In this document: in pieces, positions 1 to 5,212 of the stretch
Layout of the letters: each line of letters opens with the position of its first letter
Numbering within the stretch: the stretch's first letter is position 1
From: DASQVO01 sp035640715
GTDB lineage: Bacteria; Actinomycetota; Actinomycetes; Streptosporangiales; Streptosporangiaceae
Length of the DNA stretch: 5,212 nucleotides
NCBI GenBank assembly: GCA_035640715.1
Contig: DASQVO010000553.1
Span: 1 to 5,212 of the forward strand
Reading direction: 5' to 3'
The notes under the pieces: generated by a model
What the model was told of the DNA's origin: nothing
The model's input: the letters and a program-made list of their open reading frames with translations, nothing else
Databases searched by the model: none
Program-made: the position numbers and the translations under genes

Positions 1-176
1 GCCCGCCCGGCGTCGGTGATGGCGATCAGGGCGGCCCGCCCGTCGGCGGGGTCGCTCGCCCGGGTGGCCAGGCCCTGCTGCTCCAGGCGCTGGACCAGTT
101 GGCTCATCGACGGCTGGCTGACGCACTCCGCCGCCGCCAGCTCCGGCTTGCGCCGCAGCACGGCAAGGAGCCCGAC
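1..176 (-). pseudogene. MarR-family transcriptional regulator, 5'-truncated fragment (host target gene)
   Basis: Read on the minus strand from 176 down to the window edge, 58 codons stay open. They give a typical MarR winged-helix core: a hydrophobic helix (GLLAVL), the recognition helix region (SQPSMSQLVQRLE), then the wing (ASDPADGRAALIAITDAGR). MarR proteins are dimeric winged-HTH repressors of about 140-160 residues, and roughly the first 35-45 residues (the N-terminal dimerisation helix) are missing. The frame is closed immediately upstream by TAG at 177-179, and composition falls from 49 GC in 60 bases (1-60) to 31 in 60 (181-240). I infer that the mobile element has cut the gene. The C-terminal end lies outside the window, so whether it is intact is unknown. 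The first in-frame start is a GTG at 159-161 without a clear Shine-Dalgarno, so a short protein from the fragment is possible but unlikely to dimerise. Confidence 0.8.
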
Positions 177-222
177 CTACAAGGGGAAGTGAATAGATGA
201 CCTTCTGACCTGGTAAGGCGTC
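160..222. other. Probable attachment-site junction between marR fragment and integrase
   Basis: This is the stretch between the end of MarR homology and the integrase stop codon. For tyrosine integrases of this class the attachment site normally lies just downstream of int, which fits. The exact core cannot be defined because the partner site is outside the window. No match to the bases around 160-180 is visible in the last 300 bases of the window. No tRNA end (acceptor stem or T-loop GGTTCGA) is recognisable here, unlike most AICE target sites. No rho-independent terminator for int is visible. Confidence 0.5.
198..211. repeat. Tandem hexamer direct repeat TGACCT-TC-TGACCT beside the junction
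   Basis: Two identical TGACCT hexamers are separated by two bases, about 20-35 bases from the inferred junction. A one-mismatch third copy in the same orientation (CGACCT) lies at 173-178, exactly at the marR/element boundary. Short direct repeats flanking a crossover are typical integrase arm-type or core-type binding sites, so that is the proposed role. No binding motif for this integrase is known to me. Confidence 0.35.
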
Positions 223-1512
223 TCATTCGGTAGCCTCCGAGGGCACATCCAGGGCACTTGAGCCACTAGCGGTGGCCTTGAAGAACCCGTTCATGATCTG
301 CCTCGCGCGGTCATCGTCATACGGCAGAAAGTGCGCGTAGGTCGCGAGCACGACCTCTTTCGTGTCGCCGAGGTAGGAGGCCACCTTAGCGAGGCCGAGC
401 CCGGCCGAGAGCCAGACTGACGCCGCCGTGTGCCGCAAGACGTGCATGCCGTTGATCCGATCGGCCTCCGGGATGCCAGCCTTGCGCCAGGCCCGCCGCC
501 AGTAGTCGTTGAACGAGCCCTTGTAGTGCGGCTTGCCATCCGGGCGGGTGAACAGGAGCCGCCGCGTAACCGGCTTGCCGTCCGGCGTCATCCACGGAAG
601 GGTGACGCTCACCGGAGGGTGCAGGCGAGCATGCTCGGCCAGGACCGGGATGACCGGATCAGCAACAGGCACGTCACGTGTCTTGCGGTTTTTCACCGGA
701 GCGAACACCAGGCAGTGGTCTACGTATTTGACCTGCACCTCGATATGGATCATCTTGCCCAGGAAGTCCAGATCGTCAACGGCCGCGCCGAACAGCTCGG
801 CCTGGCGGTGCCCGCAGGCCGCGCCAAGCGGGACCATCGCGGACAGCCGGGCCGGGAGCGCGTCGGCTACTGCCGAGACCTGCTCATAGGTCCAAGCTGA
901 TGCTTCCCTCGTGAGCGGCTTCGGCCGCTGTATCGACCTGGCGGAAAGCGGATTGCGCGAGATGATGTGGTCATCGACGGCCGCGGTGAACACCTGTGAG
1001 ACATCCGCGATGACCGGGCGGGCGCTGTTCGGGTGCAGCTTCAGTCCGGCGATCCAGCCCTGGATAACAGACGGCTGTTTTGCCAGCGCGCCTATCTGAT
1101 AATCGCCGATGGCCGGGCCACCCTTGCGAGTCCTGCCCGGATTCTCCGGGTCGCTGTACACATGGTTCTCAAACTCAGATTTAATGCGCTGTGCAGTTGC
1201 CAAGTCGTGAGTGCGACTCGTCCGCCATTGCTCGGCCTTCTCGCGGAAAGTGATTTTCCCCGCCTGCGGATCAATGTAGGTACCCGCCTTGAGACCGCTT
1301 TTGACCGCTGTATCGCGGTTATCGGCATCGGCACGCTTGGCAAAGTTTTCCTTGCGCTGGCGTCCGGTGTCGTCTCTCCATCGGACCTGCCAGCGATCGC
1401 CTTGCATGTGCTCTGCCGTTGGGTAGAGCTTCGTTTTCCCTCTGCTGTGCTCAGTGCATGGCTCGTCCGCTGGCCCGGGATGACTCTTATGCCAGCGATC
1501 GTAGACGCTCAT
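223..1512 (-). CDS. int: Tyrosine recombinase (site-specific integrase) of the element
   Basis: A 429-residue phage-type integrase that would catalyse integration and, with Xis, excision by strand exchange between attachment sites. The N-terminal third (about 35-190) has the basic arm-binding and SAM-like core-binding regions. The C-terminal catalytic domain spans about 205-410. Visible catalytic residues are R236 (CGHRQAEL), K277 in the beta-hairpin (VKNRKTRDVPV), H357 and R360 (HVLRHTAA), and nucleophile Y392 (LATYAHFLP). The position usually held by His in LGH is D383 (YLGDTKEVV), which some integrases of this group may tolerate. The ATG overlaps the xis stop by 4 nt (ATGA, 1509-1512), with AAGAGG 4 nt upstream, so translation is probably coupled to xis. 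The stop lies about 45 bases from the inferred chromosomal junction. The gene is less GC-rich than rep (29 of 60 in 1141-1200, 35 of 60 in 1201-1260). Confidence 0.95.
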   Translation of the reverse strand: MSVYDRWHKSHPGPADEPCTEHSRGKTKLYPTAEHMQGDRWQVRWRDDTGRQRKENFAKRADADNRDTAVKSGLKAGTYIDPQAGKITFREKAEQWRTSRTHDLATAQRIKSEFENHVYSDPENPGRTRKGGPAIGDYQIGALAKQPSVIQGWIAGLKLHPNSARPVIADVSQVFTAAVDDHIISRNPLSARSIQRPKPLTREASAWTYEQVSAVADALPARLSAMVPLGAACGHRQAELFGAAVDDLDFLGKMIHIEVQVKYVDHCLVFAPVKNRKTRDVPVADPVIPVLAEHARLHPPVSVTLPWMTPDGKPVTRRLLFTRPDGKPHYKGSFNDYWRRAWRKAGIPEADRINGMHVLRHTAASVWLSAGLGLAKVASYLGDTKEVVLATYAHFLPYDDDRARQIMNGFFKATASGSSALDVPSEATE

Positions 1513-1697
1513 ACTGCCTCTTGCTGCTCGCGGAACCAGCGGATGACATCATCGGGGTGGTAACGGAGATGCCGCCCGACGCGGCCCGCCTTGGGACCGA
1601 TTCCGAGGTAACGCCATTGATACAAGGTCGCCTTAGGAATGCGTAGGAAGCTAGCGGCTTCCTCCGCTGTCCATAGCCGATCGGTGTCAAGCTGCAA
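1509..1697 (-). CDS. xis: Excisionase-like MerR-type helix-turn-helix protein
   Basis: A 62-residue protein consisting almost wholly of a MerR/excisionase-family winged HTH (HTH_17 type): LWTAEEAASFLRI at residues 8-20, the recognition helix around PKATLYQWRYLG (21-32), a GRHLRYHPDDV wing, and a terminal helix with RWFREQQ. Such proteins bend DNA at attachment sites to direct the integrase towards excision, and in AICEs they usually sit directly upstream of int, as here. The start is TTG at 1695-1697, supported by GGAAGGG 7 nt upstream; no ATG or GTG precedes the HTH in frame. The stop overlaps the int start by 4 nt. The role as Xis is inferred from position and fold; it could instead control int expression. 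Confidence 0.85.
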   Translation of the reverse strand: MQLDTDRLWTAEEAASFLRIPKATLYQWRYLGIGPKAGRVGRHLRYHPDDVIRWFREQQEAV

Positions 1698-1704
1698 TCC
1701 GTTT

Positions 1705-1711
1705 CCCTTCC
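1705..1711 (-). promoter_or_regulatory. Ribosome binding site of xis
   Basis: GGAAGGG on the minus strand, 7 nt before the TTG at 1695-1697. It is the main reason for choosing this TTG as the start, since no conventional start codon is available before the HTH domain. Confidence 0.7.
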
Positions 1712-1731
1712 GTAGAGCCTATCTGCCGTTG

Positions 1732-1753
1732 TTCTGACGCTTAAGCGTCAGAA
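1732..1753. promoter_or_regulatory. Perfect 22-bp palindrome between rep and xis, probable operator
   Basis: Two 11-base arms (TTCTGACGCTT and its exact complement) meet without any spacer around a central TTAA. With no loop and no T-run it is a poor terminator hairpin but a good binding site for a dimeric regulator. It lies 35 bases upstream of the xis start and 13 bases beyond the rep stop, so it could control xis-int separately from the genes before it. Eleven bases of it (CTTAAGCGTCA) recur on the minus strand at 5068-5078 in the leader region, which argues for a shared regulator. The regulator is not identified. Confidence 0.6.
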
Positions 1754-1766
1754 AGTGGTCCGTGGG

Positions 1767-3433
<1,667 letters not shown>

Positions 3434-3437
<4 letters not shown>

Positions 3438-4168
3438 GGGCGGCTCCCCGCAACAGGGGTGCCGTTGACGGCCGTGACGGACGGCGGGGTGCCGGGGATG
3501 CCGGTGCCGTCCAGGGCGTGCAGCAAAGATCCCGCCAGCGTGTGCGGGATGTCGAGGTGGGCGGCCAGGCCGTCCGTGGTGATGGGCTGGCCGGTGGCCT
3601 GGCGGTGGGCGAAGGCGGCCATCCGCGCGCTCGTCAGGAGCTGTGCGGGCAGCTCGTCAGGTGCCGGGGCTGCGGCAGCAGGCACAGCTGCCGGGGCCGA
3701 TGCCGGGGTGTCCGCAGGGTGGGCAGATGGTGCAGCCGGGGTGTCCGCCGTGGCATGTGGCCGGTCTGCTTCCGGGTGCGTCGTAGTAGTGGTGCGGGAC
3801 AGGACGAGCTTGGACAGGGCCAGGAACGCCAGCGCGGGGACGGCGGACAGCAGCCAGCCGCTGAAGCTGTGCTTGGCCTGGGCGACCTGGGCGGACAGGG
3901 ACAAGGCGGCGGCCGCGATCAGGACCGCCATCGGGTAGGCGATCGAGCGGTGAGCCCGCTTGCGGCGGCGGATCTCCAGTCCGGCCGCGGTGGGGGTGAG
4001 TTCGGAGATGACGGCGTTGGCCCAGCCGAACCAGCCGCCGGTCCCGGCCGGGGCGTTGTGCATGGTCCAGTCGTGCACGTGAGTGAAGGAGGCGGCCCCG
4101 GCCATGCCGCCGATGACGAGCAGGATGAGGATCTGGATGGTGTTCTCGATGCGTTCGGGCCGGGTCAT
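3434..4168 (-). CDS. DUF2637 membrane protein with C-terminal winged-helix-like tail
   Basis: A 244-residue protein in two parts. Residues 1-125 form a DUF2637-type membrane domain: a strong hydrophobic helix at 10-28, an amphipathic segment at 44-64 (GWANAVISELTPTAAGLEI), a basic cytoplasmic loop (RRRKRAHR), and helices at about 76-95 and 103-124. Then come a Thr run, an Ala/Pro-rich linker (about 125-172) with an 11-residue repeat unit containing ADTPA, and a folded tail (about 173-222, from LPAQLLTSARMAAF to LAGSLLHAL) that looks like a small helix-turn-helix. DUF2637 proteins are common in AICEs next to rep; their job is not established, though a role in plasmid spread or membrane anchoring of replication is plausible. 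The ATG overlaps the upstream stop by 4 nt, and the stop overlaps the rep GTG by 4 nt. The tail assignment is inference. Confidence 0.85.
3702..3748. repeat. Direct repeat, two 14-bp copies 33 bp apart
   Basis: GCCGGGGTGTCCGC occurs at 3702-3715 and again at 3735-3748. The 33-bp period is eleven codons, so the repeat stays in frame and encodes two ADTPA units in the Ala/Pro linker of the DUF2637 protein. It is most likely a linker expansion by slippage or duplication, without a separate DNA role. Confidence 0.6.
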
Positions 4169-4479
4169 GGCGCATCACCGCCCCAGCGCTGCTGAGCGGC
4201 CTGGCGGGTGATGCCGAGCCGGGCACCAATGTCGCCCCAGCTGTAGCCTTGGGCGCGCAGCCCGGTGACCGCCTTGCCGATGGCCTGATCCAGTTCGGCG
4301 GCGATGCCGGTCATGCCGGCGAGGGCGTCGATGTCGCCGGATGCGACGCGGCGGCTGTAGGCGCGGATAGCGCGGCGGAGGAAGGCGGCGTATTCGTCGT
4401 TCTCGGTGACGCGCCGTCGCCGTTTGGGTGTCAACGAGCCGTTGACACTGAATCGGCGGGCGGGAGCGGGGGCGGTCAT
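4165..4479 (-). CDS. Small helix-turn-helix DNA-binding protein
   Basis: A 104-residue protein not assigned to a named family. It has a basic N-terminal arm with RRRR (20-23), a helical middle (about 27-75), and a C-terminal HTH of the sigma-factor/resolvase-like kind (YSWGDIGARLGITRQAAQQRWG, 79-100). The HTH motif at the extreme end suggests binding of a short DNA site, possibly as a dimer through the middle helices. The start chosen is the ATG at 4477-4479, which overlaps the upstream stop as ATGA and has GGGGG 6 nt before it. An in-frame ATG at 4509 would add ten residues but overlap the neighbour by 34 nt. A 21-bp inverted repeat lies in its first codons. Related small HTH proteins are often found between the RRQRL and DUF2637 genes in AICEs; a role in local regulation is likely but not shown. 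Confidence 0.8.
   Translation of the reverse strand: MTAPAPARRFSVNGSLTPKRRRRVTENDEYAAFLRRAIRAYSRRVASGDIDALAGMTGIAAELDQAIGKAVTGLRAQGYSWGDIGARLGITRQAAQQRWGGDAP
4428..4448. promoter_or_regulatory. Inverted repeat with perfect 9-bp arms inside the HTH gene, candidate operator
   Basis: GTGTCAACG and CGTTGACAC flank a 3-base spacer (AGC), giving a 21-bp dyad that also places TTGACA on both strands. It lies about 30 bases inside the HTH gene, in codons for the basic N-terminal arm (SVNGSL). No matching -10 element was found on the minus strand, so a promoter is not supported. A binding site for a dimeric regulator, perhaps the HTH protein itself, is the most natural reading. Confidence 0.45.
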
Positions 4480-4904
4480 CGGTAGCCCCCGGCCGCGCAG
4501 TCGTTGCATTCGCCGATCGAGCGCGGGATGTAGTACGGCTTTTCGGTGCCGCAGGTGGGACAGGTCCGGCGGGCCCGGAGTGCCCGGCCGATCGCGGCGA
4601 GCTGGTTAATAGTGGCGTGCCGCTTGGGCTTGGCCAGGTCGATCCGGTACAGATAGGCGACCGCGATGCGCTTGCGGCGGCGCCACAGGATCTGCGCGAC
4701 GGGATGCTGCCCGCCGGGGCGCAGGCCCTTGTCGCGGAGCTGGCGGATGGTCAGCAGGCCGTCAGGTGCCCAGTGGTAGGGGTAGGTGGGCAGGCCATAG
4801 CGCTCGCCGTCGGGGTCGTAGAAGTCGATGAAGGTGCCCCGGGCGAGGAGCTGGTCGAGATGGCCGACGCGGCGGCTGCCGGTGGCCAGGTGGGTAGGGT
4901 GCAT
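4476..4904 (-). CDS. RRQRL-motif zinc-binding protein
   Basis: A 142-residue protein of the RRQRL-motif-containing zinc-binding family of actinomycete mobile elements. Features in order: a short N-terminal segment, YGLPTYPYHWAPDGL (36-50), the signature TIRQLRDKGLRPGGQ (52-66; a variant of RRQRL), an ILWRRRKR basic stretch (72-79), YLYRIDLAKPKR (84-95), and a four-cysteine zinc site C115-x2-C118 ... C133-x2-C136 near the end. Basic residues plus a zinc ribbon suggest nucleic-acid binding, but the function is unknown. The ATG at 4902-4904 is preferred because AAAGGA (4915-4920) lies 10 nt upstream; the GTG three codons earlier (4911-4913) would be only 1 nt from it. The stop overlaps the HTH gene start by 4 nt. 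It is the first gene after the 300-base leader. Confidence 0.88.
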   Translation of the reverse strand: MHPTHLATGSRRVGHLDQLLARGTFIDFYDPDGERYGLPTYPYHWAPDGLLTIRQLRDKGLRPGGQHPVAQILWRRRKRIAVAYLYRIDLAKPKRHATINQLAAIGRALRARRTCPTCGTEKPYYIPRSIGECNDCAAGGYR

Positions 4905-4914
4905 GGTGTCCACG

Positions 4915-4920
4915 TCCTTT
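4915..4920 (-). promoter_or_regulatory. Ribosome binding site of the RRQRL gene
   Basis: AAAGGA on the minus strand. It is 10 nt from the ATG at 4902-4904 but only 1 nt from the in-frame GTG at 4911-4913, so it favours the ATG start. Confidence 0.65.
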
Positions 4921-4937
4921 GGCTTGGGTGGTGGATA

Positions 4938-4981
4938 GGCATGGGGCCGGTGCCTGGGCAGGCAAAGACCGGCCCCGTGCC
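4938..4981. repeat. Long hairpin in the operon leader (14-bp stem)
   Basis: GGCATGGGGCCGGT (4938-4951) pairs with ACCGGCCCCGTGCC (4968-4981). All 14 positions pair in plus-strand RNA or DNA if one T-G wobble is allowed; on the minus strand that position is a C-A mismatch. The 16-base loop can itself form a short GCCT/AGGC stem. It sits 18 bases beyond the RRQRL ribosome binding site. No T-run follows on either strand. Possible roles are terminator of an upstream transcript, leader structure, or single-strand origin for rolling-circle replication. Confidence 0.6.
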
Positions 4982-5053
4982 GTGTTCGGTGAAAAAGTGA
5001 TGCGCGCGCGACCGGGCAGAGCCGGGAAGAATCCGCGTGCGGAAAGAAAGCCG

Positions 5054-5208
5054 TGAGCGCTGGCCTTGACGCTTAAGTCCCTGGTGTCCCGGCGCGGACG
5101 TCCTGCAGGAGTGAAAATCGGGATGGCTGCCCGCTGACGTCGGTTGTCGTTGGTGCTGTGAGCCCGGGCTTAAGTCTGAGCGCTGGGAGCCGTCTGCAGG
5201 GTCCTGCA
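5054..5208. repeat. Cluster of three duplicated words (candidate regulatory or origin region)
   Basis: Three words each occur twice: TGAGCGCTGG at 5054-5063 and 5177-5186; GCTTAAGTC at 5071-5079 and 5168-5176; GTCCTGCA at 5100-5107 and 5201-5208. The first two change order between the copies, so this is not a simple duplication of one block. The GCTTAAGTC copies share the CTTAAG core of the 22-bp palindrome at 1732-1753. Such arrangements suit repressor or initiator binding sites; which protein binds is unknown. Confidence 0.5.
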
Positions 5209-5212
5209 TTGT

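Larger units (their letters stand above)
4905..5212. other. Gene-free leader region upstream of the RRQRL-HTH-DUF2637-rep set
   Basis: About 300 bases without a convincing gene: open frames here are low-complexity continuations of shadows from the RRQRL gene. It contains the hairpin at 4938-4981, a small dyad TCCGC-GT-GCGGA (5032-5043), 10-bp palindromes TCCTGCAGGA (5101-5110) and AGCCCGGGCT (5161-5170), and repeated words described separately. I could not find a -10/-35 pair good enough to call a promoter on either strand, although the position demands one for the minus-strand genes unless they are read through from above 5212. Confidence 0.6.

Noticed and set aside
177..222. tRNA gene remnant at the junction
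   Set aside because: No acceptor stem, anticodon arm or GGTTCGA-like T-loop can be found on either strand; the adjoining frame is clearly MarR.
1716..1744. Possible promoter for xis: TTAAGC, 17-base spacer, TAGGCT on the minus strand
   Set aside because: The -35 match is poor, and the predicted transcript start would fall within the Shine-Dalgarno of xis, so the site is not a credible promoter despite the attractive overlap with the palindrome.
4902..4913. GTG at 4911-4913 as the RRQRL start
   Set aside because: The ribosome binding site ends only 1 nt before this GTG but 10 nt before the ATG at 4902-4904, so the ATG is preferred.
5066..5095. TTGACG at 5066-5071 as a plus-strand -35 element
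   Set aside because: No acceptable -10 hexamer follows at 16-19 bases, and no plus-strand gene starts in the rest of the window.
4751..5209. Minus-strand open frame of 152 codons covering the leader region
   Set aside because: Ser/Pro/Thr-rich low-complexity protein that runs out of frame through the RRQRL gene; no ribosome binding site or domain supports it. It is treated as non-coding leader.

Overview
The window is from a GC-rich actinomycete (Streptomyces or a relative). It holds the integration and replication half of an actinomycete integrative and conjugative element (AICE, the pSAM2 type), together with the chromosomal junction at its integrase end. All recognisable genes lie on the minus strand, so the biological order runs from high to low coordinates: an RRQRL-type zinc-binding protein, a small HTH protein, a DUF2637 membrane protein, a RepSA-type rolling-circle initiator, an excisionase-like HTH protein, a tyrosine integrase, then host DNA.

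Positions 1-176 are host DNA: the winged-helix part of a MarR-family regulator, read on the minus strand and running off the window edge. Its reading frame stops abruptly at a TAG at 177-179, where base composition also drops. I read this as the element-chromosome junction, meaning the element is integrated inside a marR-like gene rather than a tRNA gene. Positions 177-222 are the short junction region. Positions 223-1697 are the integration module (xis and int overlapping by 4 nt), which is visibly less GC-rich than the rest. Positions 1698-1766 hold a perfect 22-bp palindrome. Positions 1767-4904 are a tightly packed four-gene set in which every junction is a 4-nt ATGA or GTGA overlap. Positions 4905-5212 contain no convincing gene, but hold a long hairpin and a cluster of repeated words.

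Together the genes would integrate and excise the element (Int, Xis), replicate the excised circle by the rolling-circle mechanism (Rep), and supply accessory functions, probably connected with spread or copy control (DUF2637, HTH, RRQRL). The FtsK-like transfer protein and any KorSA-type repressor expected of such an element are not in the window and would lie above position 5212. The other attachment site is also not visible.

The least explained signals are non-coding: a CTTAAG-centred motif found only in the two intergenic regions (1732-1753, 5068-5079, 5168-5176), a 9-bp-arm inverted repeat inside the HTH gene, a 10-bp-arm inverted repeat just inside rep, and the hairpin at 4938-4981. Functions proposed for these are inference.
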